A DNA stretch of 64,000 bases from an uncultured Ilumatobacter sp. (GCA_905182555.1 CAJJBX010000004.1:33061-97060), one strand, 5' to 3'; shown: positions 1 to 10,358, counted from the first letter of the stretch. Made by a program: numbers and translations. The notes: generated by a model not told the origin, from the letters alone.

Positions 1-503
1 ATCTTGCCATCTCGGGCACGGGCGGTCAGGTCCTGGCCGTATTTCTCAAGGGCTCCGAACTTCTCTTCAGGGTTCTGATCGGTGATGCGATGCGAACCGC
101 GCACGTCCTTCAACGCAACCAGCAGCTCCTCGGAGCCGATGTCGAGGCGGTCATTCATTGCAAGCAACAGGTGCTCAACCGACAAGAAATCGTCGCCGAG
201 TTCTTTCTGGTACTTCTCGGCGTTGCTGACATTGTTGGTCAGCTCTTTACTCATCCGCGGCTCATCACCGCCGTAGGCCTTCGGGAGGTTCTGGACGCGC
301 TCGTCAAGCTTGTTGCGCACCATCAACGGGGCCTGGCCGAGCTTGGCGAGGACCGCTGGAATGATCGTCCCGTCTTGGCGCATCATGGCGCCCAACACGT
401 GGTCCGTGGTCAGCTCTGGGTTGGACAGGCTCTTGGCCTCATCGATCGCCGCAGCGAACGCCTCCTGAGTCTTGATGGTCCATTTCTTTGGGTCAAATGC
501 CAT
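1..503 (-). CDS. clpB: ATP-dependent chaperone ClpB, N-terminal part (runs off left edge)
   Basis: Minus-strand translation MAFDPKKWTIKTQEAFAAAIDEAKSLSNPELTTDHVLGAMMRQ...LSVEHLLLAM is a Clp N-domain; open to the window edge, so absent from the ORF track. Confidence 0.88.
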   Translation of the reverse strand, partial: MAFDPKKWTIKTQEAFAAAIDEAKSLSNPELTTDHVLGAMMRQDGTIIPAVLAKLGQAPLMVRNKLDERVQNLPKAYGGDEPRMSKELTNNVSNAEKYQKELGDDFLSVEHLLLAMNDRLDIGSEELLVALKDVRGSHRITDQNPEEKFGALEKYGQDLTARARDGK

Positions 504-550
504 GCCGTGTCCGCCCTGTTCTGGTTCTTCGTCTTATTCAGTCAACAATG

Positions 551-568
551 TTGATTATTAAATATCAA
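551..568. promoter_or_regulatory. AT-rich inverted repeat TTGAT-N8-ATCAA upstream of clpB, candidate operator
   Basis: ttgattattaaatatcaa in a GC-rich context about 50 bp upstream of the clpB start. Confidence 0.3.
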
Positions 569-604
569 GATTTTGAACGCTTATAGCATTATTAACAATA
601 AAAT

Positions 605-1456
605 CTACCGGAGGTGTTCAATGACGCCATCGGCGATCTCGGCCACGTCCTTGTATTCGCGTACAGCCGGTGGCATCCACTCGACCGAGGCAGCAAGACG
701 CTCCCACACAGCTGGGTCATTGCTCACCAACGGAAGCGGCGTGATCGATGTGCGGATCGTGAACAACACACAGTTTGTCTCGGGAAACCGCCGCAGGGTC
801 TCACGTTCCACACGGAGAAAGAGCTGATCAGGGCGGCACGTTTCGGGCCGAGGCGCCGCTGTACCGTCGAGCGGGGTGTACCAGTCAGGGGTGTCGAGTA
901 GCCCCCAGCCCAGTCGCCAGAAGCTGCGGTCCGGGCGCAGTCGGTTGAAAAATCGATCGACGGGCACCTCGAGTTGATCATTGAGGAGCGCTACGGGGGC
1001 GTGCACCTCGGCCATTGTTTGGCCCAGCTTCGATCGCAGATCCCACCGATTCGGGAAACACACCGATCCAGCGCCGAAGACCAAGTGCCGATCATCGCCC
1101 TTGCCGCGCTCGACCATCAACACGAGGTCCTCTGGGACCAGCCGCGCCGCTGCATCAAGCGGATGCAGCGATTGATCGAGCGTTCGATGCTGGTCGGGCG
1201 CCGTCTGGGCGAGGTGGCGGACCAAGGCGTCAGCGACCTCGGTCGACTCTGCCTCGACATCATCGAGTGCCACGAACACCGACTCAGGGAACTCCGTGTT
1301 TAACCGCGCCTTTTCGGCCAGGGCGGCATCGGTGTCTGGGCCCCATTGGATCCAGTCGGCCAGATCGAGTGGTCGGACGCCGAGCCGCCACCGGAATTCA
1401 CTCGTCGACGGCGACGGCCCGTCCATAAACGGCAGGTACGGCGCATCCACAGTCAT
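605..1456 (-). CDS. DUF3445 family protein (heme-dependent oxidative N-demethylase alpha-like)
   Basis: WRLGVRPLDLADWIQWG...RVERETLRRFPETNCVLFTIRTSITPL; start at MTVDAPYLPFMDG. Confidence 0.7.
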   Translation of the reverse strand: MTVDAPYLPFMDGPSPSTSEFRWRLGVRPLDLADWIQWGPDTDAALAEKARLNTEFPESVFVALDDVEAESTEVADALVRHLAQTAPDQHRTLDQSLHPLDAAARLVPEDLVLMVERGKGDDRHLVFGAGSVCFPNRWDLRSKLGQTMAEVHAPVALLNDQLEVPVDRFFNRLRPDRSFWRLGWGLLDTPDWYTPLDGTAAPRPETCRPDQLFLRVERETLRRFPETNCVLFTIRTSITPLPLVSNDPAVWERLAASVEWMPPAVREYKDVAEIADGVIEHLR

Positions 1457-1592
1457 CGACACGCCCGCCAGACTACGACGCTTCCGCCACCAACCCGACC
1501 CCCAACTCACGACCAGGGATCGACGCGCAATGTGACGTGAGGCCCACCAGCACATTCGCTGCAAACCCCGCCTCTCACAACGGCTCGGTATC

Positions 1593-4500
1593 GTGAATCT
1601 AATGTCCCGTTACCGCCCGCCTCACGTTGCCCAGGGCACGTGGCGCTCAGGTGCACTGCATGTGTGGGGTTGGAACGGCGTTGACACCGCATCGATGGCC
1701 TGGCTGTACTCCGGATTCCGCAAGATCGGCGACGATGGCCGACGCACCGGCTGGCACGATTCCCCCATCTCGTTCGGCGCTATCGGCCGGGTGACGATCG
1801 ACGTCCCGGGCCATCACACGATGCACGCATCGTCGGTCCAACTCGACTCGATCGGAACCGCGGTCTGGCTCAGCAAACTGCCAGCGTCGGAGTTCCTGTC
1901 AGACTCACTTGCCTGGTTCGCGCGCCTCGCCGAACTTGCGCGGTACACCGTGTCGTCCAACCGGATCGTGCCGTCAATCGTCAACGAGGGGCCGTTCGTC
2001 GCCGGGCGCTGGGCCCCGGTCACCGACGAACAGATCGAAGGCATTCTCGCGGCGCTCGACACATCGATGCCCGATATTTGCGTTGCCGGTTCCGGAGTGA
2101 ACTCCACCCGGATCTACAACCAACTTGTCGACGGCATCGCCCGATCATTCCTCCACCAAAGCGGCTGGAAGGCCAACCTCGGACGGCAGCGCAAGCCTGC
2201 GGCACAGGCATTGCGGTCGCTGTTCGGCGCGCTGTCAAAGCCCGACCATGTGATGCGCGGCAATACAGGCGAGTACGAAGTCGCCGTCCAGCACCTTCGC
2301 GACGATCTCGAACGACACCGTCGACGCCTCAACGGCGAACCGGTGTTGGTCCCGCGTCTTCGCTTGATCATCGCCGAAGACCCCCTCGACCCGTGGGTGG
2401 TTCGGCTCGAACTCGTTGATGACACCGACAGCGCTCGGTGGTGTTCGGCGAATGACGTGTGGGCACGGAACCAAGTTGCTGTCGACGTGGCCCGCGGTCA
2501 AGAGCACCTCGACAACCTTGCCGAAATGCTCGGAGAGGTCGTCAGTCGTATCAGCGGCGTGCCTGGCCTCGCTGACCTCGCGCTGCAACACGAGCCGACC
2601 AGTGTCGAACTTGAACTTGAGGTCGCCGAAGAATTCATCGACCTCGCGCCGCACCAACTCGACCAGCTCGGCGTCGAGCTGATCGGCCCCGAGCGATTGA
2701 TACGGACGCGCGTCAACGTCAGCGGCGAGGCCACACCTTCGCCACCCGACGACCGTACGAAGCAGTTCGGCAAAGACGCACTCGTCAAGTGGAAGTTGGT
2801 GATCGGCGACGAAGAGATCTCCGACGCCGAGATCGCCCGTGCCGAAGTGGCCGGCGCCACGTTGCTCCACACCGGGCAGCGCTGGGTGCGCATCGACGCC
2901 GCCGAGCTCCGGCGCAAGCGCGAGCAGCTCACCGACCTCAAAACCAACCACAGCAAGGTCAAGCCGCTCGAGCTGATGCGACTCGCCAACGACGAGGGCA
3001 GCACCGACGAGAACCCCCTCATCTTCGTGCACGATGCACCCGGCCAAGACGGCGCCGCCGACCCGTACGACGCAGACGGCAACGTCGCGCGCGACCGGCT
3101 CGCGGCCGATTGGGTCCGTGAGCTCCTTGCCGGCCTTCCCGACGAAGAACTCGAAGAGACCCAGGAGTCACCCGAGTTCGTCGGCGAACTGCGCCACTAT
3201 CAACGACGCGGTCTGTCATGGCTGCAGTTCCTCGCCAAACTCGGGCTCGGCGGCGTACTTGCCGACGACATGGGGCTCGGCAAGACCGCCACCACGCTCG
3301 CGCATCTCCTTGAGCGTCCGGGACCGCACCTCGTCATCTGCCCGCTCAGCGTTGTCCGTAACTGGAAACGCGAGTCGGAACGCTTCACCCCCAAGCTCGA
3401 CGTTGTCATCCATCACGGCGCCACACGCAGTAAGACGCTCGCGTCGCCTGACTCCGAACTGTTCGTCACCAACCCGGAACGGCAGCTCGTGATCACCACC
3501 TACGGCCTCCTGCCTCGCGACCTCGAACACCTCGGCAGCGTCAAGTGGTCAACGGTCGTGCTCGACGAGGCCCAGATGGTGAAGAACCCGAACACCAAGG
3601 CAGCCAAGGCTGTTCGGTTGCTCGACGCCGAACAGAAGCTGGCGCTCACCGGCACGCCGGTCGAGAACCGACTGAGCGAGCTGTGGGCAATCCTCGATGC
3701 GGTCAACCCCGGGTTGCTCGGCAGCCTCACCAAATTCCGTGACAAGTTCGGCACGCCGATCGAACGCCACCACGATCTCGAAGCAGCAGCACGGCTCCGC
3801 CGGATGACGCAGCCATTCGTTCTTCGCCGCACCAAGGCCGACAAGCGACTCCTGCCCGACCTACCCGACAAAATCGAGCAGATCGCGTACGCCAAGCTGA
3901 CCAAAGAACAGGCGACGCTGTATCAAAAAATCGTCGATCAACTCCTTCACGATGCCGAACAAGAGAGCGGCATGAAGCGGCGCGGCTTGGTCCTCGCTGC
4001 ACTGATGCGGCTCAAGCAGGTCTGCAACCATCCTGCTCATGCGCTGAAGGACGGGTCCCGGTTGGCCGGCAGGTCGGGCAAGCTCACTCGATTCGACGAG
4101 CTCGTTACCGACTTGCTCGACCAGGGCGAACGGGCTCTGGTCTTCACCCAGTTCCGAGAGATGGGCGAACTCCTTCGGCAGCACGTGTCCGAGCAGTTCG
4201 GGTTCGACGCGCCGTTCCTCCACGGCGGCGTCACCCGCACGCGGCGCGACTCGATGGTCGACGAATTCCAAGACGGCAGCGGCCCGCCGTTGCTGCTCAT
4301 CTCGCTCAAGGCTGGCGGCACCGGCCTCAACCTCACCGCCGCATCACAGGTCATCCATTACGACCGCTGGTGGAACCCGGCCGTCGAAGACCAAGCCACC
4401 GACCGTGCATGGCGACTCGGACAGGAACGCACTGTCAATGTCCACAAAATGGTCTGCGAAGGCACGGTCGAAGAACGCATCGGTCAGGTGATTGACGACA

Positions 4501-4604
4501 AACGCAAACTTGCCGATGCCGTCGTCGGTACCGGCGAAGCGTGGCTCTCGGAGCTCTCGACCAACGACCTCCGCGACCTCGTTGTGCTTGAGCAGGACGG
4601 CTGA
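1593..4604 (+). CDS. SNF2/Rad54-like DEAD/DEAH helicase
   Basis: LADDMGLGKT, LDEAQ, LTGTPVENRLSELWAI, FTQFREMGELL, DRAWRLGQ motifs. Confidence 0.93.
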   Translation: MNLMSRYRPPHVAQGTWRSGALHVWGWNGVDTASMAWLYSGFRKIGDDGRRTGWHDSPISFGAIGRVTIDVPGHHTMHASSVQLDSIGTAVWLSKLPASEFLSDSLAWFARLAELARYTVSSNRIVPSIVNEGPFVAGRWAPVTDEQIEGILAALDTSMPDICVAGSGVNSTRIYNQLVDGIARSFLHQSGWKANLGRQRKPAAQALRSLFGALSKPDHVMRGNTGEYEVAVQHLRDDLERHRRRLNGEPVLVPRLRLIIAEDPLDPWVVRLELVDDTDSARWCSANDVWARNQVAVDVARGQEHLDNLAEMLGEVVSRISGVPGLADLALQHEPTSVELELEVAEEFIDLAPHQLDQLGVELIGPERLIRTRVNVSGEATPSPPDDRTKQFGKDALVKWKLVIGDEEISDAEIARAEVAGATLLHTGQRWVRIDAAELRRKREQLTDLKTNHSKVKPLELMRLANDEGSTDENPLIFVHDAPGQDGAADPYDADGNVARDRLAADWVRELLAGLPDEELEETQESPEFVGELRHYQRRGLSWLQFLAKLGLGGVLADDMGLGKTATTLAHLLERPGPHLVICPLSVVRNWKRESERFTPKLDVVIHHGATRSKTLASPDSELFVTNPERQLVITTYGLLPRDLEHLGSVKWSTVVLDEAQMVKNPNTKAAKAVRLLDAEQKLALTGTPVENRLSELWAILDAVNPGLLGSLTKFRDKFGTPIERHHDLEAAARLRRMTQPFVLRRTKADKRLLPDLPDKIEQIAYAKLTKEQATLYQKIVDQLLHDAEQESGMKRRGLVLAALMRLKQVCNHPAHALKDGSRLAGRSGKLTRFDELVTDLLDQGERALVFTQFREMGELLRQHVSEQFGFDAPFLHGGVTRTRRDSMVDEFQDGSGPPLLLISLKAGGTGLNLTAASQVIHYDRWWNPAVEDQATDRAWRLGQERTVNVHKMVCEGTVEERIGQVIDDKRKLADAVVGTGEAWLSELSTNDLRDLVVLEQDG

Positions 4605-4605
4605 C

Positions 4606-5363
4606 ATGACTCGCCCCCGCAAACCTTTCGGCTCTTCGCAACCTGGGCGCCTTCAGGCAACGATGGTCAAGGTGCTCGCCGCCGAGATGAGTGACCCGTC
4701 GCGTCACCGCAAGGGCAAGCAGTACGCCATTGACGGCTCGATCCTCGACATCATCATCGAGCCCGGCATCGTGACCTGCGAAATTCAAGGGTCACGGTCG
4801 ATGCCCTATGTGGCGTCGATCGAGGTTCTCCCCGGGAGCGGGATGCCGTTGCGGCGCGACCTGACCTGCTCCTGTTCCTGCCCCGACGACGACAACTGGA
4901 GCGGGCATGCCTGCAAGCACGTCGTTGCGGCGCTATACACCCTCAGCAACGAGTTCTTGATCGAGCCCGAACTGCTCGACGTGTGGCGTGACAACAGCGA
5001 CGGAACACACACCGCCGACAAAGAGCGCACCGACCTGTTGTTCCACAACAGTGACTCCGGCTCGACCGCGATCATGACCGCGATCATGACGATGATGAAG
5101 ATGACGACGATCTTGATCCCGGCGCGACACGCGGCACGCGCCGCCATCTGTCAATCGTGCGCGATATCGATGACGAAGAACCTGCACCGCTCCCGCCCTC
5201 GGTGTTTGAGGATCCGCTGAAGCTCGTCCTGCGTCTGCAGCCCGGCACCGAACTGCCCGACATCCCGCAGCTCGAACGGGCCGACCTCCGCGCCCCACGC
5301 GACCGCGACCTCGCCACCTCACTGCGCGACGCACTCGCCCACGTGCGCGTCGACTGGGACTGA
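4606..5363 (+). pseudogene. SWIM zinc-finger protein, frameshifted near 5075 (C-terminus in another frame)
   Basis: CSCSCPDDDNWSGHACKHVVAALY in frame 1; acidic linker DRDHDRDHDDDEDDDD and ...FEDPLKLVLRLQPG to 5363 in frame 0. Confidence 0.75.
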
Positions 5364-5367
5364 CGCG

Positions 5368-5535
5368 TCAGCTCTTCTGGTTCTCGGCGGCGAGGCGCCA
5401 GACCTTGTCTTCAGGGAACGCTCCAATCCACTCAGTGATCGGCGTTCCGTCGGCCTGGAGCATCACTGCAGTGGGCTGTGAGGCGACGCCGATTGCCTGC
5501 CACGAGATGAACGACTCGTCCCGAGGCCTGGAAAC
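5368..5535 (-). pseudogene. C-terminal fragment of a thioredoxin/TlpA-like protein
   Basis: RDESFISWQAIGVASQPTAVMLQADGTPITEWIGAFPEDKVWRLAAENQKS*; no N-terminal CxxC part present. Confidence 0.55.
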
Positions 5536-5543
5536 GTTCCATT

Positions 5544-6068
5544 TCAATCCGGACCAATTCGGCCTCGCCAGCGACGCTCGAAGCCTCCGACTCGCTCCTC
5601 AACGTTCTGGTTGATGCCGCTCACTGACGAGTCGAATCGTTCGGTCAGCGACGTCGTGACTTCAACAACGTGCGACACCATGCGAGCTGCTTGGCTGTCA
5701 AAATTTTCGAGGCTTGTTCGGAGATTTTTGAGGTCACGCTCGACTTTGTCTTGGCGGCTCACCGTCAGCAGGCTCGACTGGACATCGTGGTCAACTCGGG
5801 CGATCCGAGCATCGGCATCAGTGGTGTCTATGCGGCGGTTGATATCGGCGAGCTGCTGAACCGTCTCTTCGCTCGCAACACCACGTCCGGCCTTCTGGAT
5901 CATGGTGGCGAGTACCTGCACCTGCTCGGTGAGAAGCGTCCGTGCTGTTTGCTCGTGTTCGAGCTGAGTGCGGAGGCCGTCGAAACCAGCGCGGACGCTG
6001 TCCGCGAACTGATTGAGGGTCGTCTGGACGGCGTCACGGATCGCACGGTTCGATTCTGAATTATCCAT
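5544..6068 (-). CDS. Coiled-coil hypothetical protein
   Basis: MDNSESNRAIRDAVQTTLNQFADSVRAGFDGL..., predicted helical. Confidence 0.55.
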   Translation of the reverse strand: MDNSESNRAIRDAVQTTLNQFADSVRAGFDGLRTQLEHEQTARTLLTEQVQVLATMIQKAGRGVASEETVQQLADINRRIDTTDADARIARVDHDVQSSLLTVSRQDKVERDLKNLRTSLENFDSQAARMVSHVVEVTTSLTERFDSSVSGINQNVEERVGGFERRWRGRIGPD

Positions 6069-6277
6069 AGTGATGTGACGCGTTCCTTCAACTTTGGTCG
6101 GCCAGACGGCAGAACTCGTCTCAGAGATGTATCGACCGCTTCCGAGCTGACTTGAGGAGTTCCTCAGACAAATTTGACCAACGTTTGTCTCAACGCATGG
6201 CGCAATCACCCTGTTCAGAGCCCTCGCCACGACGCAACGAGGTCCATGGAGATGCGGTGTACCGCTACCGTGTTGTC

Positions 6278-7147
6278 ATGCGCGTTCACCTCGTCGATGG
6301 CACCTACGAGTTGTTTCGTCAGCACTTCGGATCAGCGTCGCGCCACGGCAACGGACACCCCTTTGCTGCAGCGGCCGGCGTCGTTGCCTCAACACTGGCC
6401 CTTGTCGAAGATGGCGCGACGCACGTCGCCGTCGCCTCTGATCACACGATCGAAAGCTTCCGCAACAACCTCTACGCTGGTTACAAGACCGGCGAGGGCA
6501 TGGCCCCCGAGATCACCTTGCAAATTCCAGTCGTGGAACGTGCCCTGGTCGCGGCCGGATTTACCGTCTGGCCAATGGTGACCCACGAGGCCGACGACGC
6601 GCTCGGTGCAGCCGCTGGAGTGGCAGATGCAGACGAACGGGTCGAGCAGGTCTGGATCGTCACGGCCGACAAGGACCTCGGTCAATGCGTCATCGGCGAC
6701 CGCGTTGTCCAGTTCGACCGCCGCAATCGCGAGATCGTCAACGAAGCGGGTGTTATCGAGAAGTTCGGCGTCTCCCCCGCATCAATCCCTGACTACCTCG
6801 GTCTCGTCGGTGACTCAGCCGACGGTTTCCCTGGCTTGCCGGGGTGGGGGGCCAAGAGCTCTGCGCTGGTATTGGCCAAGTACCGCCACCTCGAAGCAAT
6901 CCCGAAGTCGGCAGGCCAATGGGATGTTCCGGGCCTCCGGGGTGCGGCCAAGCTCTCCCAGACGCTCAACGCCCAGTTTGACGATGCGCTGCTGTTCCGC
7001 CGGATCGCCACGATCGACCTCGATGTCGACGTTGGCAAGGTTGATGACTGGGCGTGGAATGGGCCGACAGCAGAATTCGAGCAAGTGGCCGACGAGCTCG
7101 GTGCTCCTGGCCTTGCGGTGACAGCACGGCGGCTCGCAGCGAGCTGA
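6278..7147 (+). CDS. 5'-3' exonuclease (PolA N-domain/FEN-like)
   Basis: VHLVDGTYELFRQHF..., TADKDLGQ, GDSADGFPGLPGWGAKSSALVLAKY (H3TH). Confidence 0.85.
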   Translation: MRVHLVDGTYELFRQHFGSASRHGNGHPFAAAAGVVASTLALVEDGATHVAVASDHTIESFRNNLYAGYKTGEGMAPEITLQIPVVERALVAAGFTVWPMVTHEADDALGAAAGVADADERVEQVWIVTADKDLGQCVIGDRVVQFDRRNREIVNEAGVIEKFGVSPASIPDYLGLVGDSADGFPGLPGWGAKSSALVLAKYRHLEAIPKSAGQWDVPGLRGAAKLSQTLNAQFDDALLFRRIATIDLDVDVGKVDDWAWNGPTAEFEQVADELGAPGLAVTARRLAAS

Positions 7148-7171
7148 AACCCGGCCCACGATTCGCCGACT

Positions 7172-7283
7172 GAGGTAGTGACCAGGCGGTCTGCGGCACA
7201 CCGACGATGCCGATGAAGGCTGCTACCTTCCGGTCCTGACCTGGTTCACGGGCGTCAATTGCACAGGGCCCGGTCACCACCTC
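7172..7283 (-). ncRNA. ffs: Signal recognition particle RNA, small bacterial type
   Basis: Minus strand core CAGGTCAGGACCGGAAGGTAGCAGCC; ends close with a 12-bp stem GAGGTGGTGACC/GGTCACTACCTC (one G-U). Confidence 0.85.
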
Positions 7284-7415
7284 ACTCGGCGTACGTGTGC
7301 CGATTTCATAATGTTAGCCGCGCGACTGCAACTGCGACACGATCTGGATCGATCAACTATGGGTTTGTTCAGGGCGGCGGCCCGATAACATCTTCCGCTG
7401 GTCCCGACCAACCCT

Positions 7416-7503
7416 GGAGGGGTGCGAGAGCGGCCGAATCGGCACGCTTGGAAAGCGTGTGAAGGGCAACCTTCCGAGGGTTCGAATCCCTCTCCCTCCG
7501 CCA
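7416..7503 (+). tRNA. tRNA-Ser(GGA), CCA encoded
   Basis: GGAGGGG acceptor, CTTGGAAAG anticodon loop, variable arm, GGTTCGAATCC. Confidence 0.95.
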
Positions 7504-7506
7504 TGG

Positions 7507-9511
7507 GGTCTTAGAAGAAAAACCCCGAACTGTTAGAAGAAAAACGGTGAAGCCTGAACACCAGTGGTGTTTGTTCACCCGAACGCATCCGGCGGCCTCC
7601 GCGACGATCAACGAGTCCGAAGAGATGGGCGTAACACCTCAACTCTTACCCTTCTGCGGCGTGCTCGCAGATCACAGCTACACACGCACAACCGGTGAGC
7701 CAAGGGTCGAAAAACGACTGCACCGTCGATGCCCGCAACCAAATTGTTGGTGACGCACACACTCCGCTCACTCTGTGAACGGAATTGACTGCCGCTGTAG
7801 TACCTTCCCCCCCATGTCACGATCTGGTCGTTTAATTCTGGGTGCCGTTATTGCTGCAGGCGCAGTACTCGGTGCCACCCAAATCACCTCAGGCTCAACC
7901 AACAGCACCAAAGAATCAGTGTTCGTTGGACTCGTCCCCACCCGACTCCTCGACACCCGCGAAAACGCCACCACGTTCGACGGTTTCGACCAAGCCGTAG
8001 GACGACTCGACGCTGACACCACTTACGAACTCGACATCGCAGGCCGCGCCGGCGTCCCGACAGATGCTTTGTCAGTCACCGCGAACCTTGTCGCAGTCAA
8101 CCCATCCAACGACTGGACTTCCTCACCGTGTACCCATGCAGTGTTGACCAGCCACTCGCATCAGCACTCAACTACCATGCCCGGCGTCAACAACGCCAAC
8201 GAATTCACCGTCCCGCTCGGCCCCTACGGCGACATCTGTATCTACGCCCACGCCGAAACCGACATCGTTGTCGACATCTACGGCTTCTACACAGCCAGCA
8301 GCGGCGGAACCGGAACCCCCGGCCAAGACGGAGCCGACGGCCAAGACGCTGAGTCGCCTGCACGGGTCATCTGGGTTGCCGATGACGGCACCGGCGATTT
8401 CACGTCACTGTCGGCTGCTTTGGCCTCAATCACAGACGCCACCGCCACAAAACCGTACGTGATCAAAATCGCGCCCGGCAAGTACACCGAAAACAGCAAC
8501 GTCGCAATGAAAAACTATGTTGACGTTGAAGGCTCCGGACAAGGCATCACCACCATCGAATGCGCCTGCAGTAGCAACGGTTTCGGTGCGTCGGCTGCGG
8601 TCATTTCAGCAACAGCAATTACCGCTGAGATCCGCCACCTCACCATCAACAACACCGGCGGCAGCAACAGGGTCGAGAGGGGTGTACACGAATGGCGTGC
8701 TCGACTTCTCGCCGTCGATGAACAATGTGACCGCCACCGCCATCGTCACCGTCGGGGGTGAAGGTGCCACAAGCTTGGGCGTGTACAACAAATCGTCGTC
8801 GCCGACGATGACCAACGTGACCGCCACCGCCACCGACGGCGACGAAACCAATGGCGTGTACAACTATTCGTCGTCGTCGCCGACGATGACCAACGTGACC
8901 GCCACCGCCACCGGCGGCACCTTCAACCGCGGATCATCCAACGATTCGTCGTCGTCGCCGTCGATGAACAATGTGACCGCCACCGCCACCGGCGGCGCCC
9001 AACTTCGGCGTGTACAATAGTTCGTCGTCTCCGACGATTCGGAACTCGTCGATCAGCGGCACCACCTACAGCATCCTCAACAATACGTCGAACGCGAAGG
9101 TGGCTGACACCGCACTGGGTGGCGCCGTGGCCGGTGGTGGGTTTACGTGTGTTGGTGCGTACACCACAGCGTTTGTCGCCCTCCCCGGCAACTGCGATAA
9201 TGACTGACTTCGCTAATTTGGCAGCTCTTCCTGGTTTCGGTTCCCGAGTAGTAGCGGAATGTCCTGTGATCCAGTTCGATGCCATCGCCGAATACAAACG
9301 CCACGACAGCCACCGGTCCAGACTGCCTGCCGACCTGACCCTGAGTAAAGGTCAGACCGACCTGACCCGAACGGCGTTCTCAATAGCTGCAGCGCAGCCA
9401 GGCAACAGCTTCAGACCCGTGTGATCACAACACCCTGACCCGTGTGATTTGTACAGCCGCCCCGAGCACCAAACCCATAGCCCGTATGGGTGAATCTTTT
9501 CTTCTAAGACC
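7507..9511. mobile_element. Candidate insertion between tRNA-Ser(GGA) and tadA, bounded by 15-bp inverted repeats and an 11-bp tRNA-3'-end direct repeat
   Basis: GGTCTTAGAAGAAAA 7507-7521 versus inverted copy 9497-9511; CCTCCGCCATG at 7495-7505 and 9510-9520. Confidence 0.4.
7814..9207 (+). pseudogene. Secreted pectin-lyase-fold-like protein with GVYNxSSSPTMTNVTATATGG repeats, two frameshifts
   Basis: Signal peptide, VPTRLLDTREN domain, pectinesterase-like IWVADDGTGDFTSLSAAL; reading continues 7775 frame -> 8517 frame -> 9010 frame. Confidence 0.65.
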
Positions 9512-9517
9512 TCCGCC

Positions 9518-9985
9518 ATGACTACCGCAGCGTTTGAGCCGGTTGACATCGACACGATGCAACTGGCAATCAGCGAGGCGCGAGCTGCGCTCGAACACGA
9601 CGATGTCCCGGTGGGCGCCGTTGTGTTGCGCGGCGGCCAGATCATCGCTGCCCGACACAATGAGCGCGAGCTGACTGGCGACCCGACGGCCCACGCCGAA
9701 CTGTTGGCACTACGCGATGCTGCTCGCGAGGTCGGGCACTGGCGTCTGAACGACTGCTCGCTGTTTGTCACCCTTGAGCCGTGCTCCATGTGCGCAGGCG
9801 CCTGCGTGAACGCTCGATTGGGACGGCTGGTCTATGCAACGCCGGACCCCAAAGCAGGCGCGTGCATGAGCAACTTCGGCATCCACGACGGGCACGTGTT
9901 GAACCATCGCATACCGACGACAACGGGGCCCTGCGCCGATGAAGCTGCAGAACTACTGCGCGCGTTCTTCCGCGCTCGCCGCTGA
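9518..9985 (+). CDS. tadA: tRNA adenosine(34) deaminase
   Basis: TAHAELLALR and EPCSMCAGA deaminase motifs. Confidence 0.93.
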   Translation: MTTAAFEPVDIDTMQLAISEARAALEHDDVPVGAVVLRGGQIIAARHNERELTGDPTAHAELLALRDAAREVGHWRLNDCSLFVTLEPCSMCAGACVNARLGRLVYATPDPKAGACMSNFGIHDGHVLNHRIPTTTGPCADEAAELLRAFFRARR

Positions 9986-10259
9986 CTACGTCCGACGCAG
10001 GCTGCTGGTCAAGCGGCGGAGCGCGCCTGCCACCATCGGCACACGTAGCTGCTGTGGCGGTTGTGGCTGCCGTGAATGATCAGTCGACACAGACGTCATG
10101 TCGCTGTCGCCACTTGTGGTCTGCTTGACCGGCCACGTGCGAATTTATCGATCCGCGACATCGCCAGCTTGAACAGACGGTTCGTAGCGGCGCCGAAATG
10201 AGTGATGGATATTCGGACGCGGATTCCGCTCGAGAACTTTCACCGCTAACCTTGACAGT

Positions 10260-10350
10260 GGAAGGCTGCCAGAGCGGACGAATGGGACAGTCTCGAAAAC
10301 TGTTGAGGTCTTCTGGGCCTCCGTGGGTTCGAATCCCACGCCTTCCGCCA
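10260..10350 (+). tRNA. tRNA-Ser(CGA), CCA encoded
   Basis: GGAAGGC acceptor, TCTCGAAAA anticodon loop, GGTTCGAATCCCACGCCTTCCGCCA. Confidence 0.95.
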
Positions 10351-10358
10351 GTACGTCC

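Noticed and set aside
2235-3047. 270-aa minus-strand ORF
   Set aside because: Antisense to the SNF2 helicase; no independent support.
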